The notes under the pieces: model-generated | The model's database searches: none | What the model saw: only the letters and a program-made list of their open reading frames with translations | What the model was told of the DNA's origin: nothing | Assembly (NCBI RefSeq): GCF_002303985.1 | Contig: NW_019167826.1 | Span: forward strand, 10,029,406-10,093,405 | DNA: 64,000 nt | Direction of reading: 5' to 3' | Source: Durio zibethinus | Lineage: Eukaryota > Streptophyta > Magnoliopsida > Malvales > Malvaceae | Translations under genes and position numbers: made by a program | Shown here: positions 32,622-44,633 of the stretch, piece by piece | How positions within the stretch are numbered: position 1 is the first letter of the stretch | Layout: every line of letters starts with the position of its first letter

Positions 32622-33613
32622 TGTCACAAACCATGCACGAGCCCTAAATAAGAGGGTCACATGACAAGACTTGCTCAATATGGTGCAGCTAAAGCACTAG
32701 GAAGGATTGAGACCAAGGTCCTAAAGGCACATACTATAGCCAAGTGTACAGGCCAAGGCTAAGGTTAAAGTGTAGGAATACACTCATGGTGAACTACATG
32801 GTGCCAGGCATGAGTACTACTTGCTGAAAGGTTCTAGAAAACCCTAGGATGTGGTGCCAATAGGTGGGCACAAAAAGGCATAGAACCACATGGAGAAAAG
32901 CCAGGCGCACGAGCATGAAAATGTTTAAAGATGTGTAGAGGTAGGCCAGGTACACGAGTATTGAAGGTTCCAAAAGGGGCAAGCATAAGCCCATAAAAAA
33001 AGCCTCTAGAAGACCTTAGTTATAGGCAAAGTGGTACCCAGATAAAGAAGACTTTGGAACCCACTAGGCATAGGCACTCAGCCTAAGTGCCTGGATTTTT
33101 CTATACCCAAAAGCTTGGTAGGGTACCTAAAATAAGCATATCTCTAGAAAGGTCTTAGCTGACCTTTTTGGAGCTTAGGCACCCTAGAACTATCTAGAAG
33201 GCCTTTAATTACCATACACTTAGATTCATTGTAACCACATGTATCAAGGGGACTTAAGTATAAATAGGAAAACCTTCTCCTCATTTGTACATGAGTAATA
33301 TGCAAGAGAAGAAGCAAGAGTGTGAAACATTAGGGACTTCAACCTTAAGAGCCTTTTTAGAGAATATAAAGGGACTATGTTCCAAGAGCAAGTACACATA
33401 CCCCATCAAGTAAATAAACTACTCTTACCTTAACCATTTCCTTCCTAGCCTTCTCCTAAACTCTTAGGAGGTTAGTTGAGCTCTAGCACAAATGCATGGC
33501 ACAGTCGATTAGTGCATGACACAAAGTTGGTTAAAAGTTTACATAGGCATTTAGACAGTAGTTTCCCACCTAAGGTTGGATGGTAGCTATGCTTAAGCTC
33601 CTGACCCATGACA
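32622..33613 (+). repeat. F1 solo LTR
   Basis: 992 bp, TGTCACAAACCATGCACGAG at the start and TGACA at 33609-33613, collinear with both LTRs of 746-4426 but with no internal region. It lies exactly 16 bp into an F3 LTR-like sequence, the same place as the complete element. Flanks ataag (32617-32621) and caag (33614-33617) may be the decayed target duplication. Confidence 0.8.
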
Positions 33614-35080
33614 CAAGTTGGACTAGGCATAAAGGTTCTCTCTGAGTTGAAGAGTAGTCCCAGTTCTAGCAGGATAGGGTCCAACGGCCAAAAAGATCAA
33701 GGCTTGAGACCTATTGGAGGCCCAAGTCTCAAAGAACTAGCTTAAAACAATAGTATGGATAGTAATCAAGACTCTAAAGGCTCAGGCAAGGTGTTCATGT
33801 TTGGTATAATTAAGCCAGGCCAAGGTATAGGCATTGGTGAATGCTTATATGAATTTACAAGCCTCAAATAGCATTGGCATGGCAGATATATAAAGATGTG
33901 CTTGAACCCATCTACTAATTGGTCATGGTGCACATGTTACATGACCCAAGCCTAGGATACCCATGCATGTATGAATGGTGTTCAAGGGAACTACTTACAC
34001 AAAGGGTCAGCATATGCCAATAGTGGTCAAAGCATATGCTGAGTCTAAGGGCCAACATATCTCGATGATGGTTAATGTGCATGTGTCATTGTTCATAAGC
34101 TGGTCCAGGCCTTATGGTTCTCTATAAGTCAAGGAGCAATTCTAGTTCTAGCGAGATAGGGTCTAACAACTAGGGGGACTAGGCCTTGAGGCCTATAGAG
34201 GCCCTAGTGGTGGGGAACTAGCCCAGAACAATGGTATGGGTAGTGATCAAGACTCTAAAGGGTTAAGCACAGCGTTCATGTCTGGTAGAATTGAGTCAGG
34301 CCAAGGTGCAGGCGTTGGTGAGCGCTTATATGAATTTACAAGCCATAAAAATGGCATTGGCACAGCAAAAATATGAAAGTGTGCCTAAACCCACCAATTG
34401 CTAGATCGAGGTGCACATGATGTGTAGCCTAGGCCTAGGATACCCATATGTGGTACACGACCCAGTATGTGCTGATAGTGGTTAAAGCATGTGCCAAGAC
34501 CATAGTCTAACATGTCTTGATAAAGGTTAAGGCATGTGTATGTGCCATAGTCCACAAACTAGTTCAAGCTTGAAGGTTCTCTCTGAGTTAAGAAATAGTT
34601 CCAATTCTAGCAAGACAGGGTACAATAGCTAGGGTGACCAGGCCTTAAGGCCTACTGGAGGCCCAAGTCATAGGAAACTAGCCCAGAGCAATGGTATGAG
34701 TAGTGATCGAGACTCTATAGGCTCAAGCATGGTGTTTATGTTTGGCAAAATTAAGCCAGGCCTAGGTGTAGGCATTGGTGAGAGTTTATATGAAATTACA
34801 AGCCATAAAAATGGCATTGGCATGGCAAAAATTTGAAGATGTGCTAGAGCACACCCATTGCCTGATAATGGTGCATATGGCACATGGCTCGGGCCTAGGA
34901 TACCTATGCATGGTGCAGGACCCAAGCCTAGGATACCCATGCATGGTGCATAGCCTAGCATGTGTAGATGGTGTTTGAGGGAACTACTTGCACAATGGGC
35001 CAACATGTGCCAATGGTGGTCAAAGCATGTGCCAAGACCAAAGGCCAACATGTCCCAACGATGGTTGAGGCATGTGCATT
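33614..35080 (+). repeat. IGS long tandem repeat array
   Basis: Three adjacent long units with markers at about 33846, 34327 and 34790, periods 481 and 463 bp. Each unit is a spacer half (gaatttacaagcc... to catgtgtcat) plus the first ~240 bp of the F3 LTR-like sequence (agctggtccaggcct... to ggcattggtgag). The last unit has an extra ~40-bp local duplication at 34895-34950 (cctaggatacccatgcatgg). Confidence 0.75.
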
Positions 35081-35606
35081 TGTCACAGTTTGTAAGCTGG
35101 TCCTAGTCTAGAGTTTTTCTAAGTTAAGAAGCAGTTCCAATTCAGTAGGATAAGATATGATAACCAAGAGAAATAGGCCTTGAGGCCTATTGAAAGCCTA
35201 TGTGATGGGGAACTAGCGTAGAATGGTGGTATGGGTAGTGATCAAGACTCCAGAGGCTTAAGCACAATGTTAAGGTTTGGTAGAATTGAGTTAGGCTCAA
35301 GTGCAAGTATGGGTGAATGATGCACAGGCACACAATTAGACCTAAGTGTAAGCATAGGTCAAAACTAGGTGTGGGCTTTGATGATCAAGGAGCATCCACA
35401 TAGTCAGATCCAGGTGTAGGCATGCCTAAACAAATTCCTGGGAAGATTAGATTTATGGGCTTTTAGAAGGCCCAATACTATAGCACATTCATTGATGAGC
35501 TGAAATTAAGCTAAACACTTAAGTTTTGTAGGCTGACTTAGGTAGATGGAGTTAATTCCTTGTCTAAGGCCATATGAAATTTAGCTTAAGATTGGAGCCC
35601 GTGACA
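35081..35606 (+). repeat. F3 LTR-like sequence in the IGS
   Basis: 526 bp, TGTCA (35081-35085) to TGACA (35602-35606), with the usual internal blocks and a slightly expanded middle. Confidence 0.65.
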
Positions 35607-36271
35607 CATACACCGAGTATCATTTGGTGCCAATGTGCTTGAGGGGCAAACAAGTGCCTTATGAGGGACAAAAGAGTGGTGAGCAACCCAGCATATGTCG
35701 ATGGTGGTCGAAGTATGTGCTAAGACCAAAGGCAAACATGTCTTGATGGTGGTCAAGGCATTTGCATATGTCATAGTCTGTATGCTAGTCCAGGCCCAAG
35801 AGTTTATCTTTGAGTTAAAGAATAGTTCAAGTTCTAGCAAGACAAGGTTTGACAGCTAGGGGGACCAAGCCTTGAGGCCTACTAGAGGCCTAGGTCATGA
35901 AGAAATAGCCCAAAACAAAGGTATAGGTAATGATCAAGACTCCAAAGGCTTAGGAACAATGTTCATGTTTAGCAAAATTGAACTAGGCCCAGGTGCGAGC
36001 ATTGATGGGCACTATATGAATTTATAAGCCATTAAAATGGCATTGGCATGGTAAACATATGAAGATGTGCCTAAACCTACTATTACCTGATTGTGGTATG
36101 CATTATGCACAGTCTGGGCCTAGGATTCCCGTGCATGGTATGCAACCTAACATGTGTCGATGGTGTTGAAGGAACTATTTACATAGTGGTCAAAACATGT
36201 ACCGATGGTGCTCGAAGTATATGCTGAGACCAAGGGCCAACATGTCCGATGGTGGTTGAGGTATGTGCATG
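35607..36271 (+). repeat. IGS short subrepeats and long repeat unit
   Basis: Short subrepeats to about 35770, an F3-like half unit, and a long repeat unit from about 36014 (gaatttataagccattaaaa). Confidence 0.6.
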
Positions 36272-36774
36272 TGTCATTGTTCACAAACTAGTCCAAGCCC
36301 AAAGGTTCTCTTTGTGTCGAGGAGCAATTCTTGTTCTAGAAGGACAGGGTCTGATAGCTAGGGGGACTAAGCCTTGAGGCCTACTGGAGGCCTAGGTCCT
36401 AGGAAACTAGCCCAGAATAGTGGTATAGGTAGTGATTAAGACTCCAAAGGCTTAGGCATAGTGTTGAGGTTTAGTAGATTTAAGCCAAGCCTAGGTGCGG
36501 GCACTGGTGAGCAATGCATCGGACATAGTTAGACCTAGGTGTAGGCACTAATGATAGAGGTATGAGAGCACGATTAGACCCATGTGTGACACACCTAAAC
36601 ACAATCCTAAGAGGATCAGATTTATAGGTTTCTAGAAGGCCTAGTACTGTAACATCATATTTGATAAGCTAGAATTATGCTGAGCACTTCAGTTTTGTAT
36701 GTTGACTTAGGTAAATGGAGTTAATTCCTTGTCAAAGGCCACTCAAAGTTTGGCTTAAAACTGAGCCCATCACA
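36272..36774 (+). repeat. F3 LTR-like sequence in the IGS
   Basis: About 503 bp, tgtcattgttcacaaac at the start; the end is decayed (tcaca for TGACA). Confidence 0.6.
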
Positions 36775-37235
36775 TATGCACTAAGCATCATTTGGTGTCG
36801 ATGGTGATTAAGGGGCAAACAAGTGCCTTAGGCAGGAGGTTCGCAGTACACATGCTACACCAAGTGCCAGCATATGCCAAATAGGTGTTACAGGTAACAA
36901 CCTACACCAAGGGCCTACTTGTATCATTGGTGGTCAAGGTAAGTGCCTGCACCAAGTGCTAGTATCTAGCGATGCTGTCTGAGGCAACATCTCTCACCAA
37001 GAGGCTAGTATCTAGTAATGGTGTCTGAGGTAACAATGGGCTAGCATTTACCAATGGTGTTGGATGCGATTGCTTGTACAAACCAAAGGTTAGATGCTAT
37101 CAATTGTGTTCAAGGCAACAAACTACACCAAGAGCCAACAACCTACACCAAGCACCAATATGTGCCAATAGAGCTCGAGGCAAGTGCCCACACCAAGGGT
37201 GACCTCATCATTGTAACAAATACCAAGGGCATTTG
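36775..37235. repeat. Short spacer repeats next to the 25S 3' end
   Basis: Paralogue of 21008-21475: acaccaagtgccagcatatg and gtgtctgaggtaacaatggg type units, ending at the 3'ETS. Confidence 0.65.
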
Positions 37236-37383
37236 TTATTGTTTACTTGGATGCTCAAGGGAAGGATGTCATTGCCCAACCAAATTAGTTGTAATGGAAA
37301 ACACCATTCATCCCTAACTCCAAAGGGGTGCAGTGTAAAAAAATGAAGTGAGAGGACTTCGGTGGGTGTGGTGGGAGAGAGGG
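37236..37383 (-). other. 3' external transcribed spacer (unit 3)
   Basis: Conserved with 21476-21583 (aacaccattcatcc, gaggacttcggtgggtgtgg). Confidence 0.6.
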
Positions 37384-40300
37384 ACGAATACAAAGTGACA
37401 AAAGGCTAAATCTTAGTGGATCAAGGCAGCAAGCCACTTTACCACATACAATCATATATTTAAGTCATTTACAAAGGATGCTACCCATCGCTCAGTGGGA
37501 ATTGAGCTCCTAGGAGGCTAGTGTGGCTTGTCCATTGCCAAGGCTACACCTACGTCACATACACTTTGGGGCCATGGGCTCTTACTGTGGGTTGGCAATC
37601 GAGTGACAAGCATGTGCATTACTTTTAGCTCGGATTGACTTAGAGGTATTCAATCATAATCTAGCACACAGTAGCTTCACACCACTGGCTTTCAACCATG
37701 CACAATGGCTAATTGAGTGAATCAACAATTCCTCTCATACTAGGTTGAATAACTATTATGACGTTGCCATTAGTAGAGTAAAACTAACCTATCTCATGAT
37801 GGTCTAAACCTAGCTCATGTTCTCAACTGGTGGGTGAACAATCCAACACTTGATGAATTCTACTTCACAATGATTGGAAGAGCTGACATCGAAGGATTAA
37901 AAAGCAAAGTCGCTATGAATGCTTGGCTGCCACAAGCTAGTTATATCTGTGGTAACTTTTTTGACACCTCTAGCTTTAAATTTTGAAGGTTTAAAGGATT
38001 AATAGGCCATGCTTTAATGGTTTGTATTCATATTGGAAATGAAAATCAACTGAGTTTTCACCTTTTTATTCTGTACGAGATTTTTGTTCTCATTGAGCTT
38101 ATCTTTGGACACCTGCATTATCTTTTAATAAATGTGCTACCCGAACCAAACTTCCCACCTAACAATGCCTTTTACCTGAATCAACTAACCAATGCTGGCC
38201 TTGGGTTAAAAAGAAGGGTTCATGCCCCATTCTAATTCATAAACTAAGTAAAATAACATTAAAAGTAGTAGTATTTCAATTTTGCTTAAGGGCTTCCACT
38301 TACCCTACACCTCTCAAGTCATTTCACAAAATTGAACTAGAGTCAAGGTTAATAGGGTCTTCTTTCCATGCTAATTTTGGCAAGTCCATTCCCTTACTAG
38401 TGGTTTTGCTAGATAGTAGACAAGGACAGTGGGAATCTCATTAATCTATTCATAGGCATCACTAATTAGATGACCTGGCATTTGGTTACCTTAAGAGAGT
38501 CATAGTTATTCCTATTGTTTACCTATGCTTGGTTGAATTTCTTCACTTTGATATTCAAAGCACTGGGTAGAAATCACATTATATGAGCATTTATAGGGAC
38601 CATTGCAATGCTTTGTTTTAAATAAACAATTGGATTTCCCTTGTTCGTGCTAGTTTTAAGTCGACTATTCATCACCCAGGGAAAGCCCTTGAGAAAGCTG
38701 TTCCTAGTCCATCACCTGGCCGGCACATGGTGAGCCACTCTTGTCATAAGAGCAACTTAAGCAATGCATCGATCATCGATAGATTTGGGATTGGGACCTC
38801 ATGCCCAGCCTTAAGAGCCAATCTTTTTTTCGAGGTTATAGATCCATTTTACAAAGTTCCCTTACCTACATTGTTCCATCAACCAGAGGCTAATCACCTT
38901 AGAATCTTGATGTAGTTATAAGTAGACTGAGGGCTGATGGCACTTAATACTCTAGATTTTCAAGGGTCATTAAGGGCACACTGGACACCACGTAATGTGT
39001 GGTGCTCTTATGGCCACTGGAGCCTACCTTTGGCTAAGCTATTTCTAAGGTGGGTAGGCTATTAAATAGAAAAGATAACTTTTCCCAAGGCCGCTATTGA
39101 TGTCTCCGGACTCCCTAATATTGCCATCAGCTATCGCATCCTAGTTCAAGAATTTTAACCTAATTACCTTTTGAAGGTTGCGATGGATGCACTTTGGACA
39201 AGCTTCCCCCATCTCTTAGGATTGATTAACCCATGTGTAAGTGCCATTCACATGGAACCCTCCCCTTATTCGGCCTTCAAAGTTCTCATTCAAATATTTG
39301 CTGCTACCACCAAGATCTGCACTGACGGTCGTTCTACCTAGGCTAGCACCTTGGGTTTTGCAATGACCACTGTGCCCTATTACTCATTAGGGCCTGGCCA
39401 TTGCCCTGACTATCGGGTACAGGAAGCACTTTAAGCGCCATCCATATTCAAGGTTAGTTGATTCAAAATGTGAGTTCTTACACATTCCTTAACGAATTTT
39501 GACTTCCATGACCACTATCCTAATGTCTTAATCAACCAACACCCATTGTGGGTTATAGGTTAGCACACGATTAGGCACCGTAACCTGGCATCCAGTTCAT
39601 CTTGTATCACCAATTTTGCTTACCAAAAAACAAAAATGGCCCACTTGGAACTCCTGCTTCCATGGCATGGCCTAACAAAATAGTCATGCTGTCCTACCTA
39701 TTTAAAACTTAAGTATAGGTTGAGAGCATTATGCCCCTGATGCCTCTAATCATTGGCTTTACCTAATAGAACTCGATAAAAGCTCTAGCTATCCTAAGGG
39801 AAACTTTAGAGGGAACTAACTATTAGATGGTTCGATTAGTATTTTGACCCTATATCTAAGGTAGGTGAACAATTTGCACATCAGTGTCACTACAGGCCTC
39901 CACTAGAGTTTTCATTGGCTTTGCCCTGCTTAGGCATAGTTAACCATCTTTTGGGTCCTAACAGGCATGCTCACACTCAAACCCTTCTCAGAGGATCAAG
40001 GTCGATGTACCTATTAAGGATCTTGCCTATCAACTTCCTTGTGCCTTATGGGTTTTGTTGCCCATTGACTCACACACATGTCAGACTCTTTGTCATGTTT
40101 TAAGATAGGCTAGATAGGAAGGCCATAGGCCAATGTTGAGAGCACACAAGTGTCATGGCATGCCAAGATAGCACATGCCGCATTCCATGAATGCATGAAC
40201 AATGTCTCCATGGGCATATTGAAAGCTCGGGCTTAGGTCGGCACTGTGATTCACATCGATCCATGCCCCAAGCTATTGATGGATCAGCTCTCACTATTCC

Positions 40301-40648
40301 ACATCCAACCTGGGTGCATCATCGACCCCCATCCATTTCCCTCCCAACAATTTCAAGCACTCTTGCACTCTCTTTTTAAAGACCATTTCATCTTTCCCTA
40401 ATGATACATGTTCACTAGTGGACTCTTGCCCATGGTATGATAGGGTCCAGGCACAATAGGCTCTCACCCTCTCTGGTGCCCCTTTCTAAGGGACTTGGGC
40501 CTAGTTTGCCACTAAGGATGCTTCTCTATACTAAAATTCAAATGCTACAGGCACCCGATTCTCAAGTTGGATTGTTATTGGTTTGCTCACCTTTACTAGG
40601 GTAATCCTGGTAAGTTTTATTTCCTCTACTTATTGATATGCTTAAAAC
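37384..40648 (-). rRNA. 25S rRNA pseudogene, nearly full length (unit 3)
   Basis: About 3.27 kb, continuous with unit 2 from the 3' end (aatcttagtggatcaaggc) to tattgatatgcttaaaac at about 40640. The last ~27 bp at the 5' end of the gene (the agtgggtaatc... block) are deleted, so the 25S 5' end and ITS2 are directly joined. Other small deletions are present, for example near 40420 (loss of the cgctcgtatttagcc block). Heavy transition load and CpG loss as in the other copies. Confidence 0.92.
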
Positions 40649-40883
40649 TCATGATGCAAGCATTGATCGAGTGATGTGAGGGGTCCAATGGGGTTTGGAT
40701 GGACAATGAGCATGTGTCACTGGAGATGAGGCACTTTAAGAGTTTTACCAACAAAAGTTATCGCACTGTCATTGCTAGGGACTCATTTTTGGGCTAGCCA
40801 TGATCAATGAGATCATGGGAAACTATATTCCCCCCTCACTTAGAACCTAATGGGTGAGGGGTTAGAGGGGGCAATGATGCATG
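40649..40883 (-). other. ITS2 (unit 3)
   Basis: About 235 bp, aligned with the other copies (ggggtccaatggggtttgga, gactcatttttgggc). Confidence 0.75.
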
Positions 40884-41042
40884 ACACCCAAGTAGACGTG
40901 CCCTCGGTCTAATGGCTTGGGGGGCAACTTGCATTCAAAGATTCAATAGTTGATGGGATTCTGTAATTCACACCAAGTATCGCATTTTGCTACATTCTTC
41001 ATCAATGTAAGAGCCAAGATATCCATTGTTGAGAGCCATTTT
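40884..41042 (-). rRNA. 5.8S rRNA pseudogene (unit 3)
   Basis: About 159 bp: gtgccctcggtctaatggc, attcacaccaagtatcgcat, cttcatcaatgtaagagcca, gttgagagccatttt. Full length with scattered transitions. Confidence 0.9.
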
Positions 41043-41303
41043 GATTTTCCATGATAGAAAGAGTCATGGTACCACCCCCACATGCCCTTACATGACACTA
41101 CGAACAATTCCTTGAGGCAATTGACATCGAGGGTTCGTTATTCAGCCATGAGTGATGATACCAATCATTTTGCCTACTCGAAAGGTAGAATAAATCGACC
41201 ATGGTGCATGCTTGGATTGGAAGGGGGTCAGAGCATGAAGGCACCCTTATCCTTTTGAGGTTTTGTTAACACATTCATGGGTCATTCGATGAGCAGTTTT
41301 CAA
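41043..41303 (-). other. ITS1 (unit 3)
   Basis: About 261 bp; aaggtagaataaatcgacc and ttttgttaacacattcatgg are shared with the other ITS1 copies. A ~25-bp deletion accounts for its shorter length. Confidence 0.7.
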
Positions 41304-42918
41304 CAATGATCCTTTTGTAGGTTCACCTACAGAAACCTTGTTATGACTTCTCCTTCCTCTAAATGATAAGGTCCAATAGACTTCTTACAATGTTGTGGGC
41401 AACAAACCATCAATGTCGCCATGATTTGAGCACTTCACTAGACCATTCAATTGATAGGTGCAATGGATGATGTGTACAAAGGTTAAGGTATAGTTAACAT
41501 GAGCTGATGACTTATGCTTACTAGAAATTCCTCATTGAAGACATCATGATAAAATTTCAAAGATTACCCCGAGCCTTAGCCTATTGACCAAGGCTATAGG
41601 CTCGTTGAATACATCAGTGTAGAGCACGTGTGGGCCAGAACATCTAAGCTCATCATAAACCTATTATCACCTTAAACTTGACCTAAGTGGCCATAGACCC
41701 TCTAAAAAGCTAGCCATGAAGGGTCACTTTTGTGTAACTAGTTAAGAGGCTGAGGTCTCGTTTGTTAATGAAATTAACTAGACAAATCACTCCACCAGTT
41801 AAGAACGACCAAGAACCATCACCAATAGAATTAAGAAAAAGCTCTCAGTCTGTCAATCCTTACTATTTCTTATCCTAGTAAGTTTCCCTGTGTTGAGTTA
41901 AATTAAGCCATAGGCTCCACTCCTAGTGGTGCCCTTCTATCAATTCTTTTAAGTTTTAGCCTTGCCACCATACTCCCTCCAGAACCCAAAGACTTTGATT
42001 TCTTATAAAGAGTTGGTAGGTCCAAAAAGTAACATCCATCAATCCCTGGTCAACATCATTTGTGGTTGAGACTAGGATAGTATCTAATCATCTTCGAGCC
42101 CCTAACTTTCATTCTTGATTAATGAAAACATCCTTGGCAAACACTTTCACAGTTGTTTATCTTTCATGAATCCAAGAATTTCACCTCTGACTATGCAATA
42201 TGAATGGCCCTGACCATCCCTATTAACCATTACTCTGATCTCGAAGGCCAACACAATATGACCAAAATTCTATGATGTTATCCCATACTAATGTGTATAA
42301 GAGTAGGCCTACTTTGAGCACTCTAATTTTTTCAAAGTAATAGCACCAGAGGAATAACCCAGCCAGTTAAGGCTAGGATCACATTGTCGGTAGTAGGTGT
42401 GAGTAGACCAGTGCTCACAGTGAGGCAAACTAGATGACCAAACCCTAGTTTTAACTACGAGCTTTTCAACTGTAACAACTTAAATATATACTATTAGAGT
42501 TAGAATTACTACGGTTGTTGGCACCAAACTTACCTTCTAATGGATCCTCGTTAAGGGGTTTAGATTGTAGTTATTCCAATTACCAGAGTCATAGAGCCTG
42601 ATATTGTTATTTATTGTCACTACCTCTCCATGTCAGGAATGGGTAATTTGTGCACCTACTGCTTTTCTTGGACATTGTTGCCTTTTTTTCAGCTTCCTCT
42701 CTAGAATTTAACCCTAATTATCCATTACCCATCGCCACCACATAAAGGCCACTATCCTACCATCAAAAATTGATAAGGCAAAAATTTGAATGATGCATTA
42801 TCGGTACAAAGGTCATGCTATCCGTCAAGTTATCATGAATCATCAAAGCAATGGGCAAAGCTCATGTTGACATTTTATCTAATAAATGGATCTCTTCCAG
42901 AAGTCAAGGTTTGTTGCA
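41304..42918 (-). rRNA. 18S rRNA pseudogene, 5' end lost (unit 3)
   Basis: Reverse complement of 18S from the 3' end (caatgatccttttgtaggtt) to about position 180 of the gene (aagtcaaggtttgttgcat). The remaining ~180 bp of the 18S 5' end and the ETS are missing: homology stops at about 42918, where the end of a chromovirus LTR begins. An internal deletion near 41545 removes the caacaattgcaatgatctat block. It keeps the gcctactttgagcactct region that unit 1 lost. Confidence 0.92.
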
Positions 42919-43003
42919 TATTTCATAGGCTAACTTAGACATATAGAGTTCATTCCTAATCGAAGGTTGCACGGATCTTGATTTAAGATCAGAGCTCATG
43001 CTA
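42919..43003 (+). repeat. 3' end fragment of the chromovirus 5' LTR
   Basis: ttcataggctaacttagaca... to agagctcatgc matches 48260-48344 of the 3' LTR. About 520 bp of the LTR are missing, deleted together with the 18S 5' end and ETS of unit 3. Confidence 0.75.
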
Positions 43004-43005
43004 GT

Positions 43006-43017
43006 TGGTATCAGAGA
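43006..43017 (+). other. Primer-binding site, initiator tRNA-Met
   Basis: tggtatcagaga lies just after the LTR remnant, an 11 of 12 match to the initiator-tRNA-Met site. Confidence 0.8.
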
Positions 43018-43062
43018 AAGTTCTACTTGTTGTTGTTCAAGTAACACCCAAGGCATTTGCAA

Positions 43063-44260
43063 AAATGGCATCTTAGAGCAATGTAGCTAGTCAATAACCA
43101 GAGACCCAAGAGTAGGTCACAGAAAGGGTAAGAAAGCTAGTTCAAAAGACATTTGGTCTACCATAGAAGGGCGGCTAGCCAAGGTTGAGGTGACAATAGG
43201 TGATGTAAAGACAAAGCTTGAAGAAGTGGAGACTCACATTGAGGATTTGGACTCCATAGAAGAGGCACTCAAAGGTGAGCTACAAGCAACTTTGAATTAG
43301 ACCATCGACATGTTCACCCAATAGAATGAGACCTTGGAGAACCTAGTGGAGACCATGCATAAGAAGATGGAGGAGCTTAAGGGAGAGCTCAGTGCTTGGA
43401 AAATAGCCATTGGGATTGGTGTGATCGTTGAAGTGCCTAAGTCCTATGTGGATGTCCCCAAGCCTAAGGAGTTCAAGGGGACTAGGGTTACCAAAGAAGT
43501 GGACAACTTTTTATAGGGGATGGACCAGTACTTTCAGGCTACGAGCATACAAGATAAAGCTACTAAGTAAGCACTACTTTAATGTATCTTACTGATGTTG
43601 CCTTGTTGTGGTGAAGGCACAGGTGAAATGATGTGAGGCACAAAGGTGCCTTGATTGGAACCTGAGAGGAGTTCCAAAAAGAATTCAAGGAGCAGTACTA
43701 CCCAGAGTATGCCAATGATGAGGCACAAGCTATGTTACACTAGCTTACTCAGTAAGGTAAGATACAAAAGTATATCCAGAAGTTCTCTGAATTGATGTTA
43801 TAAATTTCAGATTTGAGTGAGATTAAGGGTTTGTTTGCCTTTATGGATGGACTCAAGCCATAGGTCAAGCACAACCTACAAAGAAGGGGAGTTTGTGATC
43901 TGGCCAAGGCCATGATTACCATAGAGTCCTTGCCGGAGTATAAGTCACAAAACAAGTTTGAGTCTACTAAGCCCGAGGGGAAGGGCAGGGCAAGAGAGAC
44001 CATGAATAATAGTCCACAGGTAGAGATCATGACCAACAGTCTAAAGATGGGGTCTGATACCATTCAAAAAAGGACGGCCAAGGCAAGCCAACAGTAAGAA
44101 GGTGGAAGGCTAGGAAAAACTAAGAGTTGATCTTTTGCTTCTTATGTGGAGGGCCACATAAAGCACACAAGACTACCCTAAGAAGGGCAAGCTGGCTGCC
44201 ATAGACAAAGTGTCAAATGAGGATCAAAAAAGGATACTATAAAGCTTAGCTCGATTGTGC
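43063..44260 (+). pseudogene. Chromovirus Gag, decayed
   Basis: An N-terminal coiled-coil-like region (about 43130-43400, rich in E, K and L), then the retrotransposon Gag core (about 43430-43880) with WTIGTWEEFQKEF-like and QYYPEYANDEAQAM segments, a linker (43910-44100) and a zinc-knuckle remnant at about 44135-44175 (CFLCGGPHKAHKT). The knuckle keeps C, C and H, but the last ligand is lost. Stops at 43297, 43321 and 43514 fall where Q or W is expected. At least one frameshift lies near 43120-43135. The structural protein of the element, no longer translatable. Confidence 0.75.
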
Positions 44261-44289
44261 TTAATACAGTCTAAGGTAAAATTAGCCAT

Positions 44290-44510
44290 AAGCTAAAAGG
44301 ATTGATGTATGTGGATTTATTGGTTGCAGGCAAGAAGGTGAATGCTCTAGTGGACATAAGAGCTTCACATTTGTTCATATCTGGTGATAGAGCCCAAAAA
44401 CTTAGCCTAAAGGTGCATAAAAAAATTGGTACCATTAAGACAGTCAATTCTAAGGAGGTCTCAACCATTGGAGTGGCACATAGGGTAAAGCTAAAGCTTG
44501 GAAATTGAAA
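44290..44510 (+). pseudogene. Chromovirus aspartic protease, decayed
   Basis: A 68-codon open stretch (44302-44508) with the retropepsin layout: VNALVDIRASHLFIS at the active-site position. The DTGA signature reads DIRA, so the catalytic Asp remains but the following Thr and Gly are lost. Downstream VAHRVKLKLGN fits the flap-to-core region. Directly follows gag, as usual in Ty3/gypsy elements. Confidence 0.7.
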
Positions 44511-44633
44511 GGGCAAAAAGGCCATTGAGGTAATACCCTTAGATGATTATGAGTTTGTGGTTAGTTTAGATTTCCTTGTATGAATTAATGGCCTCCTTAT
44601 GCCTTTTACCAATTACATATACATTTTGGATGC

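Noticed and set aside
34668..35051. 127-codon minus-strand frame in the IGS repeats
   Set aside because: Lies wholly within long repeat units, and similar frames recur at 18517 and 49531 because the DNA repeats; amino acid pattern reflects the repeats.
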